NCBI RefSeq assembly: GCF_901000735.1
Contig: NC_081548.1
Span: 11,476,744-11,540,743 of the forward strand
DNA length: 64,000 nucleotides
From: Corylus avellana
Taxonomy: Eukaryota > Streptophyta > Magnoliopsida > Fagales > Betulaceae
Direction of reading: 5' to 3'
The position numbers and the translations under genes were made by a program. Under the pieces are notes generated by a model, which saw nothing but the letters and a program-made list of their open reading frames with translations, did no database searches and was not told where the DNA came from. Shown here in pieces: positions 33,901 through 44,261 of this stretch. The stretch's first letter is position 1. Each line of letters starts with the position of its first letter.

Positions 33901-35107
33901 TGTCTTGAGCATAGAAAATGGAGTTTAATTCAAGTAATTTTCTTTATGTTATATGCTCAAGTCTCCGCTTGTAGCTTAATGTCACTTTATTTCAATTGGT
34001 CCTAATCTCAATAGAAGATTTAAGTTTTAATTCCATGATTACACGTTTTATGTAGATTGATCTTGTTCATACTGTTAAATGTCTTTCCCCAAAACCAACC
34101 GTTTTAACTCAATTAGGAGTATTACTTATTGAGCTTTTCGCTCACCCCTTACTTCCTTCCTCTTTTTAGGTTTTGGGGTGGAAGTCATGGCATTCACTTG
34201 TTTTCTTTTTGCTGCATCATTGTTTAAGTTGTCATTAAGTGCGTCAGACACACACAAAACATCACTCGACTTATTAAGCTATGTTCTTATGCACTTGTTT
34301 GGGTTTGCATTTGAGAAATAAAGCTTTTAAGTTAAAAAGCGTTTTTTGGCAAAAACTTCATTTTTAAGCTTTTGTCAAAAGTGTATTTTAGCTATTTTTT
34401 AGCTTTTTGAACCATGAAAAAACGCTTTAAATTTTTTTTACTAAACATGTACTTTTTTCTTTAAACGAACTTTTTAAATGTTAAACGCAGTTTTAAGAAA
34501 CACACCAAAATATTGTTTTTCTCTTGGCATGCTTTATAGAGGCTATAAGTGCTTTGGGTCCCAAATAGGTAACCATTGGGCCTCTAAGGCTTTTAAGTTA
34601 ACAAAATGGGCTCTCGCGGGCCTGGGCCATTACAAGCACCACAAATTCGACAACTAAAATTTGTAAACTAAAGAAATATGTTTCAAAATCTGAACAACCA
34701 TTTTAAGCTCAAATTACCTCGGTGATCAAGTAGAGGTTTTCCTCCTTGAACCCATCAATGTTTTTCTACCACAACATCCAACAACATAGTCAGAAATTGC
34801 CAAACAGAAAATCAAAAACCAATATATATATATAAAATGAAAGAGATGTCAACCTCACTGGATTTTGGTTGAGTAGCGTCCTGATACAAAGGCTTAGCCA
34901 CAGGCTTCGCAAGCTCCACTGATAACGGAACTGATAAAAAATAAAAAATTAATAAAAACCAAAAAAACACAATCAATTAATATCCCAAAAAATAAAAATT
35001 AAAAAAGTCATCCACGGGTTTTGGTTTTCACCTTCGGTGGATCGTCTGCTACGCAGAACTTGGAGGAAATGCAAGCGGAGGTTCTCGGCGTCGACAATTT
35101 GTTCCAT
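27984..35107 (-). CDS. Alpha/beta hydrolase (dienelactone hydrolase-like), 345 aa, 13 exons
   Basis: The exons on the minus strand are 35107-35032, 34930-34854, 34765-34718, 30945-30817, 30722-30636, 30302-30249, 30086-29996, 29910-29840, 29750-29681, 29306-29254, 28952-28859, 28479-28382 and 28073-27984. Their sum is 1038 nt and every junction is GT-AG with matching phase. The ATG at 35107 opens MEQIVDAENL; the stop is TAA. The fold signs are VVFLHST (residues 92-98, oxyanion-side strand), AIDSRYHG, the nucleophile elbow GESLG (Ser185), LLILNGADDP (acid Asp286 or 287) and GIGHQM (His325). No signal peptide or membrane segment is seen, so it is probably a soluble esterase or carboxylesterase-like enzyme. 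The substrate is unknown. Intron 3 is 3.8 kb because a solo LTR lies in it. The coding frame is intact. Confidence 0.92.
31712..34634 (+). repeat. Solo Gypsy LTR in intron 3 of the hydrolase (2923 bp), TSD AGCAC
   Basis: It starts TGTAACACCCTC and ends GGGCCATTACA. AGCAC occurs directly on both sides (31707-31711 and 34635-34639). No internal region or coding is present. Size and termini fit a Tekay-like chromovirus solo LTR. Orientation is uncertain because both termini are near-inverted. Confidence 0.85.
31724..31877. repeat. Direct duplication inside the intronic LTR, 2 x 77 bp
   Basis: Two units with ATTTGGTA-AAGAATTTT and GTCTTGAGCTTAGAT start 77 bp apart (31726 and 31803) and differ at a few sites. 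Confidence 0.8.
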
Positions 35108-35144
35108 TTTGGTCGATCCAATCGCCGTTATGGTCTGGGGCCGG

Positions 35145-35152
35145 TATTTATA
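35145..35152 (-). promoter_or_regulatory. TATA box of the hydrolase gene
   Basis: TATAAATA on the minus strand lies 38 bp upstream of the start codon. If used in the usual way, transcription would start about 5-15 nt before the ATG, giving an unusually short leader. Alternatively a further-upstream start is used and this box is accidental. Confidence 0.45.
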
Positions 35153-36135
35153 GAGGGAATTTGGCCGGTTGGGTGGCAAGCGTGGCCCGTGGCGAAGACA
35201 CGTTTGGGAAAGTGCAGGTCGTACGTGCGAGAGGTGGGTCAGAGAGGCTGAGAGAGTTGGATGTGGAAGGTGGGGAACATTGAGGATCTGGAACATTATA
35301 AGTTTATAGGTCGGAGCTCTGTTCCTTCTTCATTTTTATTTCTTATTTAAAACGAAATGATTCGAAATGTTGAATATGACACCTAGATTTTACAAATACG
35401 CCAACTCAAACCTTGAATCGGCAAATTCCCTTTAAGCTTCTGTCCCCACTGCCACCTGTACAACTGAAAAGAGTTTTGTCTAAATGCAAAATTACTAAGA
35501 AACGAAGGTCGAAGGAAGCGCCGCAAGGATGACAGGGAAGGTGCGAGGAAGCTCTAAGGGAGCAAAGCCTTGTGACTTTGAACAATACAACTATCAAAAT
35601 CAAATCCCACCTTCTTTTAGAATTCGAAAATCATTTATAATTGAATTTGTACTTAATTTTACAACAATATATATATATATATATGAAGTGTAGCAATGCA
35701 ATTTAGGCTAGATTATAATGCAGAGAGTAATAATTTTGAAATTTAAGGAGACGTAGATATTGTGTAAATGAATTGAGATTGGTGAAATTTAGTTTAGAGG
35801 GATTTATTTTTATTACGAATAATTTATAATATCAAAGGATGTTAGGTTGTGAGTGATAAAAGTAACAATGTAAATACTAATAATATAAAATGATGTTGTG
35901 GATGGTGAAAAGAAAAGGAAAAGAAAATTGGAGCAATTTTGTTAGTACAAGAAATAGTATCGTGCTTCTAATTGATGTGTAAAAAATGTAATATATATAA
36001 AACATAAAAGATCTGAGGAATAGATATTCAAGTAGAGGCCATATTAGACTTTTTTTTATTCTTTTTCATGATACATCTCTAAAGACATCTGTTATACGAC
36101 ATAATATAAGCCAATATATATATATATATGTGTGT
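35153..36135. other. Hydrolase 5' flank; no gene seen
   Basis: It holds promoter-side sequence, then AT-rich intergenic DNA with (AT)n runs at about 35668-35685 and 36113-36130. Open frames here lack motifs. Confidence 0.5.
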
Positions 36136-36266
36136 GTAGAAATATATGATGGGAATAAGAATAGAGAGAAAAGAGAGAGGAGGTGGAGAGAGACATGTGC
36201 ATCTTGTATATTGAAGTATTCAGTTGTTATAAAACAATATTACATAGGTTTTTATTTATAGAGAGA
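36136..36266 (-). repeat. Fragment of a short Copia-like LTR
   Basis: GTAGAAATATATGATG and TTGAAGTATT-A-TTGTTATAAAACAATATTA align with the small LTR at 56885-57110. The fragment is cut by the F LTR at 36267. Confidence 0.6.
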
Positions 36267-37419
36267 TGTTGTGCAAATTATAATTACTCATAAGTGCACG
36301 AATCGTTTGCAATAAAGGGTTTTGCAAATGCAAGATCGATCGAATTGTGTTTTTGAAAACAATTTTAATTTAAACTAATTTTATCATAACCTAGTTCCAA
36401 AAGGTTTTTAATTTTGAAAATAAACAAACATAAACTAAATTAAATAAAAATAATCACAAGATAAAAATACTAAAGTTGTGTAATCCACACCCACCAAGTC
36501 GGAACAACACATTCATATTCATAAATAAAATCTTAAGTTCTCACAAATACAAACATATGTATGTCTTGCTATGCTTCACAAATCAATCAAAAGATCTAAA
36601 GTATTCATCCATTGTACAACATCACAAAAGATATCCGGATTTAACCAAATCATCAATTGTATCCGTCAGACAAAAAACAAATAGATACCCAATTTTATTT
36701 TAATAAAGATCCAAGCAAATAATTATATGAAATTCTCCTAAAACATCACAGGTATCAGGGAATCACGATAGATATCCAAAAGTAATTTCAATAATTGAAT
36801 TAAAGCAAAATAATTGAAACTTCAAAAACCCATAAAATAAGAATAATATTGACTTACAAAAGTGTTGTCGTTCTTCATCGGTGGGGCTTCATCCTCAACC
36901 TTAGTTGAGAATTTAAATTAACGTGATTATTGAAAAATAAATCTAAACCTAAGGAAAACTAAATTAAAGAGATAAAAACTGTAGAAAATCGGTCTTTGTC
37001 ACCAGCCCCCTTTTCTTAAAGCTTAACAATGTATTTATAGGGGCTTCTAGGGTTTAAAACCCTAAAAAGGGCACTAGGTCATATCTGGCAGATGAGTGCG
37101 CTCGAGCGCACTCGGGCATGTAGCTCTTCCCTTGTGGCACGGCACTTGGGCTCTTGCAGCTTTGCTGGTGGACGAGGGTGCACTCGAGCACGACCCATCT
37201 GGGATTGATCGCGGGATGATGCGCTCGATCCTACTTTGATGGCACTTTTTTCAGCTCTCTTTCAAGCTTTGTATTTTTCACGTTAAATGCGCAGTTTTCC
37301 TTCAACAACTTAAAAACACTAAAAACATAAAACTAACACAAAGCATTAGATTACGACACAACTAAAGGATTAACTATGTAAATTAAGGGGTCCTAATGTG
37401 CAATATTTGGCACACATCA
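36267..37419 (-). repeat. 3' LTR of element F (1153 bp)
   Basis: On the plus strand it starts TGTTGTGCAAATT and ends TTTGGCACACATCA. It is the same family as E and H. A minus-strand TATA-like CCTATAAATAC lies at about 37029-37039. A CpG word block (GCGCTCGAGCGCAC, GATTGATCGCG, GCGCTCGATCC) lies at 37095-37235, about 60-200 bp upstream of it. Confidence 0.75.
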
Positions 37420-38652
37420 AATACCCACAAACTTACATTTTGCTAATCCCTTAACAAAACAAAATGAAAGCAAGAAACATAAATCCTCTTTCGTTGGAGA
37501 GACGATTGCATTTAACATATGCAATAAGCCTTTTGAACCCCTAGGCATCCCTTAACAGGAATGATACCCACAAACATTGTCAATGATATGTTATTGAAAA
37601 GAATAAAGCTTCACACAACCCATGGTTCTCATTCATAAGCAAGTTTAACAAGACAAACACTCTCATCACAATCATTAGGGAATCCAAAATCAAAGGACTC
37701 ATAAGTGAACAATTGAGACATCAAATGTTCTGATAAGTACAAAATGAAATTAGTATACAGTCATAAGGCTTCAATTTACTCTTGAGATAAATACCTCAAA
37801 ATTCGTTGGAATCCCTCTCAAATGAAACAACAAAGGCAAGATATGCATTTTTGCTAATTCTTATTTATTTTATTTTATTTTATTTTGTGTAGGTTGTGCA
37901 ATGCTTAGCTCCCTTAAGCTTTCTAATTGGCTCTTGTAACGAGTGTTACGCCAATGACTCCCAAACCAAACGGTTTTAAGACACTAGATGTGAAAAATCC
38001 CTAAGGGCTTAATGACTCAAGTCAAAAAGGCTAAGAAGCCAAACTAGCCATACAATCAACCAATCTTGAGTTTCACACTTTTTTATGGGAACACTCAATA
38101 CTTAGTGAGGCAAGAGGTTCGGTTACTCAGTGAGGACTCAAAATGATTTGTTTTTATTTTTTATTTTTAAGCCAAGGTTATTCATCAACAAATCTCAAGA
38201 TACACATGATTCAGTTCAAATTTCATACCTCACAGACTCTATGCTAATGTGCTCGTGGTGATCAACTCAAAACATGTGAAGTCTCTCTCTAGCCCAAAAA
38301 ATGAGTAAAACGACTCAGATAGATTCCTAATGACATGATGATGTGTTCACAATGTTAAACAAGCCAATGAAAATCAAACCACAGCTACAACTAAATCATG
38401 TTTAACAACAACATAGCAATTTTTTTTTTTTTTTTAATAACAAAAAGACAAACATATAAACAAAAAGAGACAAAGTGTCTTTTCATACCCCCAAACTTGA
38501 ATTACACATTGTCCTTAATGTGTAATAGAGAAATACATTACTAGAAGTAAGGAAATAACTGAGTGTGCAAAAGCCGAGGGCGTCCCCCAAACTTAAACAC
38601 CAAAACACCTATAAAAAACTAACAGCAATATTTTCTCATAGGAACAAACATC
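37420..38652 (-). other. Non-coding 3' spacer of element F
   Basis: It includes a weakened polypurine tract next to the LTR (TACCCACAAACTTAC on the plus strand at 37421-37435) and two upstream copies (CCCCCAAACTTGAA at 38489-38502; CCCCCAAACTTAAA at 38584-38597). No gene is seen. Confidence 0.6.
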
Positions 38653-38661
38653 AAAAGATTA

Positions 38662-39565
38662 GGGAAAACTTCACTAAGTCCCCCTGAACTTCCGGCCGAT
38701 TTTCAGACCCCCCATGAACTTCTAAATCTCTCATTTTGAACCCCTGAACTTCCATTTGCTCTCACTTTAGACCCCTCCGTCAGTTTTCAATGTTAGATTA
38801 AACGGTTTGACTTTTTTATACCCATTATACCCTCACGTTAAAACTACACCGTTTTGGACTTCAAAACTATAACACTCACCCAGCCCAAAACAACGTCGTT
38901 TTGGGCATTAGTTTTTTTTTTTAAAAAAAAATAATAATAAAAGCAAAATATTAAAACAAAAGGAAGATGGGTGTGCACCACCCGGCGATCGGGGGTGATT
39001 CCGTAAGGTAGTGGTGGAACACCCCTTGGCGAAAAAAAAAAAAAAAAAGGAGGACCACCCCAAATGCACCCTCCCCTTTTTTCTTTGGCCTTTTGGGGGT
39101 GGCGGACCACCCCTTGACCATGGTGTCAACCACCATACCGGGATGGAGGGGTGGCTCCACCACCGATCTCCACCTTTTTAAAAAAAAAAAACAATTGTAA
39201 TGCCCAAAACGACACCATTTTGGGCTGGGGTGTTTTTTTTTAAAAAAAAGTTTTTTAATATTTTTCATTTTCAATATTTTTTTTTAAGAAAAAAAAATAT
39301 ATATAATTTTAATGCCCAAAACGGTGTCGTTTTGGGCTGGGGTGGGTGCTGCAGCTTTGGGCATTTTCGGAATTTCAAGTGGGCTGGGTAGGAGTATAAT
39401 GGGCATAAAAAGTTAGACTGTTTGACTTTAACGTTGAAAACTAACAGAGGGGTCCAAAATGAGAGAAAATGAAAGTTTAGGGGTCCAAAATGAGAGATTT
39501 AGAAGTTCAGGGGGGGGGTCTGCAAAATCGGCCGGAAGTTTAGGGGGGCTTAGTGAAGTCTCCCC
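38662..39565. mobile_element. Mutator-type MITE 1 (904 bp), 9-bp TSD AAAAGATTA
   Basis: Terminal inverted repeats of about 170 bp are seen: the left end begins GGGAAAACTTCACTAAGT, and the right-end reverse complement GGGGAGACTTCACTAAGC. AAAAGATTA flanks both sides (38653-38661 and 39566-39574). Long TIRs and a 9-bp TSD define Mutator-like elements. There is no transposase; internal open frames are low-complexity. Confidence 0.9.
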
Positions 39566-39575
39566 AAAAGATTAA

Positions 39576-39961
39576 GAGGAAACTTCACTTTAGTCCCCTG
39601 AACATCCACTCGATTTTACAAATCCTCCCTAAACTTCCAAATCTCTCATTTTGGACCCCTAAACTTTTAATTACTCTCAATGTGGACCCATTCGTCAGAT
39701 TTTAAATGTTACATGACGTTTATAACCCTGACTTTTGTATAAAATTCGAACTTTCAAAACGTTTTTTTATTTTTAAAAAAAATGAAAATTAAGGACATTT
39801 TGGTTTTTTTTTTTTTTTTTGGTATTTTTAACGGCTAAAATTAACGAAAGGGTTCTAATTGAGAGTAATTGAAAGTTCAGGGGTCCAAAATGAGAGATTT
39901 GGAAATTCATGGGGTTTGTAAAATCAAGTGAAAATTCAGGGAGCCAAAGTGAAGTTTCCCC
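39576..39961. mobile_element. Mutator-type MITE 2 (386 bp), 9-bp TSD AAAGATTAA
   Basis: It is related to MITE 1 in its TIRs (GAGGAAACTTCACTTTAG; right end GTGAAGTTTCCCC). AAAGATTAA flanks it at 39567-39575 and 39962-39970. The left TSD overlaps the right TSD of MITE 1 by eight bases, shifted by one. Confidence 0.88.
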
Positions 39962-39972
39962 AAAGATTAATT

Positions 39973-41780
39973 TGTAACATCCCCAACCCATTAGGGTTAG
40001 GTTTGTTAATCCTTTTTCTTACTCGCAAAGATCCATAAGGTTTGTCAATGTTAAAAAACTAGTATAAAATGAATACATGAAACTCTAGAATATCATGTCC
40101 TTAAAATAAACTGAAATATTTATGCTTAACAAAAATATGTCTCACAAATGATAATAATGTTCCTTATTAAAATAAATTCATCAATCTCTCAAAGAAAACT
40201 GTACCAATGCACTTATTAACTTGACTAATATAAAATCACATGAAATTCCTAAGTACGCCCGCCCCTATTCCGGTCTCCTAATGCAACCTGATCACTACCT
40301 GAAACAAGAAATAAAACCGATGAGCCTAAAGGGGGCCCTAGTAAGTGAAATCCACAACCATAATCAGTTTTACTCCTTGTCCCATTTTGAAAATTGGAAC
40401 TCATAACTACATATGTTCCCAGTATATTTTTAAGAAAAATCGAAAGCACATAAAATATGTTATCATCAATAAAATTGTTTATAGTCTTTATCTCATACTA
40501 TGGCCCATGTATACTGTTACCCCTGTATGCTTGGGTTGCACGGTCCTTGCGACCTGGGATGAGATACTGTGGCCGCAGCCCTATCCCCTGCCCAGCGGAT
40601 TAACTCTGGGTGCACTCAGCATGGCAAAAAAAAAAAAAAATGATGGAACCACTTTCTGGCAGAGCCTTTTTCAGCGGTTGCACCTCCATCCTTAGTATTG
40701 GTACCGAGCTTCTCTCTTGGGGCCCTCATTTTATAACACTCTTTTCTTATTTCTTGTACTTCTCTAGGTACATCTTAGGGCAACATGTAGGAGGGTTTAT
40801 TATCATTTTCTCAAAATTCTCTTTATAAACATCAACATTTTCACAATGTTTCTTTTTCTCAAACTTGTCATGCATGCAGCATAATTCCATAATATAAACA
40901 AAATAATCATTTGCAGTTTGAAACAAAATTGCATAAATAGCATGATATGATCATTTTTTTGGAAAGGATAGTAAATTCACTTACCTCTTGACTGTAGTAA
41001 AAAATTTTCTCTAACTACTAACTAGTCTCCTGAAGGAAATACAGACACATTATTACCCTCATATATGTCACAGTAAAGCATTCTATTACTACTATGAGTT
41101 GGCTTGCTAATCAATTGAGAATGAACTTATTGAGGTATTTAGGTATGCTTCCCAATAAATTCCAGAACTTATCTTGTTACTTGGGATTCATATACATATA
41201 CTTATATAATATAACTTAATGTACTTTAAATTATTTTGTTTTATAAAAATTACTCTTATTTATTCTATATCATCTATCTAGATAGATAAGTATACTTTAA
41301 CCCTACTGTACACATATATACACTCCGAGATACCACCTATATATATATATATGATGGCAGTGAGCGTTTGTAGATCTATGGCTAGAGTAAAAGAAATACA
41401 TTAGGAGAACCCTGCTTAAGTGCTAACAGAGAAGGCCTGGGTGCAATATGTATGCATGACACTTGATAATAGTTTATTCCCACAAAAGACAAAGTAGGTG
41501 TGAGATATATATGGCTGCACATGAGGAGTAAAAAGAAAACAAATCTCTCTTTCCCACTACAAGATAACACGGCAACCAAGGCAAAAATACTGAAATTTTG
41601 ACCCACTTGTGCTTGAAATAAGCATATATACATAAGGAGAAGAAAAAGCAAACTGTGAGGCAAAAGAAACCATACCTGACGCACACTGAGAATTGAATGA
41701 ATGCAATGCAAGGAAAGCAACGTGACGAGATAAGGTGGAGAGGCAGAAATTTTGTTTTATGTGTGCGGCAAGAGTTTTTC
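39973..41780 (-). repeat. Probable 3' LTR and end of Tekay-like element G
   Basis: It starts TGTAACATCCCC after the F remnant and runs to the truncated integrase frame. No coding is supported; the region is rich in A/T runs with an (AT)n near 41338-41351. The inner LTR end cannot be fixed (an end near ACGCACA at 41687 is possible), no clear polypurine tract is visible, and no partner LTR is in the window. Confidence 0.45.
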
Positions 41781-43075
41781 TTATTCGGTAATCATTCCTG
41801 TTAATTTTGGTGGTAATGCCAACCGATACGCCACTATGCCAATCTTCTCAAGGATCTCAAAGGGACCCACAAATCTAGGGCTCAGCTTCCCTCTTCTTCC
41901 GAACCTCATTACTCCTTTCATAGGGGTAACCTTAAAAGAGACCTTTGTGCCGACTTCGAACTCCAGTTCTCGTCGTCTGACGTCGGCGTAGCTCTTCTGT
42001 TGACTCTGAGCTACTGCTAATCTCTGCTTAATCACTGTTATCTTCTCACAGGTGTCTTGAATGATCTCTAGTCCAAGTAATTTTCTCTCTCCTACTTCGT
42101 CCCAGTATAATGGCGACCTACACCGCCTCACGTACAAGGCTTTATAGGGTGCCATCTCAATGCTAGCATGATAGCTGTTGTTGTAAGCGAACTCTATCAA
42201 CGGAATGTACTAAATCCAGCTTCCTTTGAAATCTAAAACACATTGTCACAACATGTCTTCCAAGGTTTGAATCGTCCGTTCAGTCTGTATGTCTGTTTGA
42301 GGGTGAAACGATGTGCTGAAGGTTAGCTTTGTTCCCAATGCTTCATGTAAACTCGGCCAAAATCTAGAGGTAAATCTTGGATCACGATCCAACACAATCA
42401 ACACAGGAATCCCATGTAATTGTACGATCTCCTTGATGTAAAGCTCGACAAGTCGGTCCATACTGTAGGTCATCTTGATGGGTTGGAAGTGCGCAGTCTT
42501 GGTCAACTGATCAACAATGACCCATACTGCATCTTGGCCACTAGGAACTCGAGGAAAGCCTGACACGAAATCCATCGAAATACGTTCCAATTTCCACTCA
42601 GGAATAGGTAGGGGTTGCAAAGGTCCTGCAAGTCTCTGATGCTCCACCTTGACTTGCTGACAAGTGAGGCATTGTTCTACATACCATGCGATATCCTTCT
42701 TCATTCCTTTCCACCAATAATTTATACGTAAATCCCGATACATCTTGGTGTTACCTGGATGGACTGTATATAGGGACTGATGGGCTTCTGACAAGATGAC
42801 CCACTTCAATTCTGCGTTCTTGGGAATGCACACTCGGTTGCGAAACTTTAATATCCCATCTCCAGCTATATGAAAATCCGATTGTACCCCTTTTCCACTT
42901 CTTCGCGGCTTCTAATAAATTCATTATCCGATAGCTGGGCGATTCTAATTTGCTCCATTAAGGTCGGCTCCAAGGTTAGGCTACTCATGTAAGACTGGAT
43001 TTTCCCCACCATCTCTACTCCGCCTCTCTCCAGGTCAAGGAGTAGTTCCTTTTGCATAGTGGAAGCGGTAGTCAA
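41781..43075 (-). pseudogene. Integrase of element G (degenerate)
   Basis: Frame 42833-42246 has the zinc module (H...H, then CLTCQQVK), the core with [23 protein letters not shown] and [12 protein letters not shown], so D, D and E are all visible. Frame 42200-41781 continues with FAYNNSYHASIEMAPY, RRCRSPLYWDEVG and the GPY/F-type module GKLSPRFVGPFEIL. It stops after RLALPPKL, where the chromodomain should follow; that part is lost. The piece 43075-42866 is the RNase H-integrase linker. A stop separates the core from the C-terminal frame near 42205-42245. Confidence 0.82.
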
Positions 43076-43601
43076 TTGGGTGAGGCCGTCGAATGCCCAT
43101 GAGGTGTGAAGTTTTCTAGGTCTTGCCGGCTATTATAGGAGGTTCGTTGAAGGATTTTCTCGGTTGGCGGCACCATTGACTAGACTTACAAGGAAGAAGG
43201 AGAAATTCCAGTGGTCGGAGGAGTGTGAACAAAGTTTTCAAGAATTGAAGCAACGTTTAGTCACCGCACCGGTCCTCACTCTCCCATCAGGATCGGATGG
43301 ATTTGTAATTTATAGTGACGCCTCACACAAAGGGTTGGGTTGCGTACTAATGCAACAAGGGAAAGTAATTGCCTATGCCTCGAGATAGTTGAAGACTTAT
43401 GAGCGCAATTATCCGACTCACAACCTTGAGCTTGCTGCGGTAGTCTTTGCTCTTAAGATATGGTGACACTACTTATACAGGGAGCGTTGTGAAATCTACG
43501 CAGATCATAAAAGCCAGAAATACTTCTTCACCCAGAAAAGGGCTCAATATGCACCAACGACGTTGGCTAGAACTCTTAAAGGACTACGACTGTACGATCA
43601 A
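43076..43601 (+). pseudogene. Inverted RT-connection/RNase H block of element G
   Basis: This 526-bp block codes on the plus strand, although all flanking pol sequence is on the minus strand. It reads SFLGLAGYYRRFVEGF, LTRLTRKKEKFQWSEECEQ, VIYSDASHKGLGCVLMQ, YPTHNLELAAVVFALK and DYDCTIN, a normal colinear RNase H region with several stops. The flanks are the minus-strand RT end (SREEHEQ, at 43602) and linker (from 43075). About 60 RT residues expected between are missing, so inversion came with deletion. Confidence 0.8.
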
Positions 43602-44260
43602 CTGCTCATGCTCTTCCCGACTCTTTGAGTAGATTAAGATGTCGTTGATAAATACCACCACACACCGATCAACAAGCTCTCGAAAAATCCGGTTCATCAT
43701 ATCCATGAAAGCTACTGGAGCATTAGTTAACCCAAAAGGCATTACTAAAAATTCATAACGCCGATACCTTGTTCGGAACGCCGTCTTCTGTACATCCTTC
43801 TCTTGAATCTTGAGTTGGTGATAGTCGGAACGAAGGTCAATCTTAGAGAATACCTGTGACCCTTGGAGCTGGTCAAAGAGGTCATCAATCCTCGGCAGTG
43901 GATATTTATTCTTGATTGTCACCTTATTCAGTTCCCGATAGTCGATACATAGTCTTATCGACTCATCCTTTTTCTTCATGAATAGGGCCGGTGCTCCCCA
44001 GGGAGAAACACTAGGGCGGATAAAACCCTTGTCCAGAAGTTCTTGTAACTAATCCTTGAGTTCCTTGAGTTCCAGCGACGCCTTTCGGTACGAAGCCTTG
44101 GATATGGGTGCGGTGTCTGGTAATAAGTCAATGGTAAATTCGGTCTCCCTATCCGGCGGTATCCTTGGTAGCTCTTCTAGAAAAACGTCCACAAATTCTC
44201 GTACTATAGGTATTTCCTCAATCTTGCATCCCGATTTTTCTTCTGTCACGCAAGCCAAGT
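43602..44260 (-). pseudogene. Reverse transcriptase of element G
   Basis: From the right: PIVREFVDVFLEELPRIPPDRE, a stop near 44050, then [53 protein letters not shown] and [13 protein letters not shown]. The catalytic box is INDI instead of the usual IDDI, so the first Asp of the pair is Asn. SDYHQ replaces the usual SGYHQ. The reverse transcriptase is inactive. Confidence 0.85.
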
Positions 44261-44261
44261 A

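Larger units (their letters stand above)
36267..39972 (-). mobile_element. 3' part of gag-only element F, with two MITE insertions
   Basis: It consists of the 3' LTR (36267-37419) and the 3' spacer (37420-38652) on the minus strand. The spacer aligns with that of E, down to CAAACATCAAAAGATTA. Two MITEs split the sequence there, and a few bases of F follow to 39972. The remaining internal part and the 5' LTR are absent. Confidence 0.7.

Noticed and set aside
27984..35107. The hydrolase as a pseudogene, because of the large LTR insertion
   Set aside because: All 13 exons keep frame and GT-AG sites, and the triad is intact.
38844..39391. Several frames with Phe/Lys runs inside MITE 1
   Set aside because: They are poly-T/poly-A driven translations within a non-autonomous MITE; no transposase motifs.
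41382..41720. Minus-strand frames in the probable G LTR, hydrophobic
   Set aside because: AT-rich low-complexity sequence, no homology signals, inside repeat DNA.
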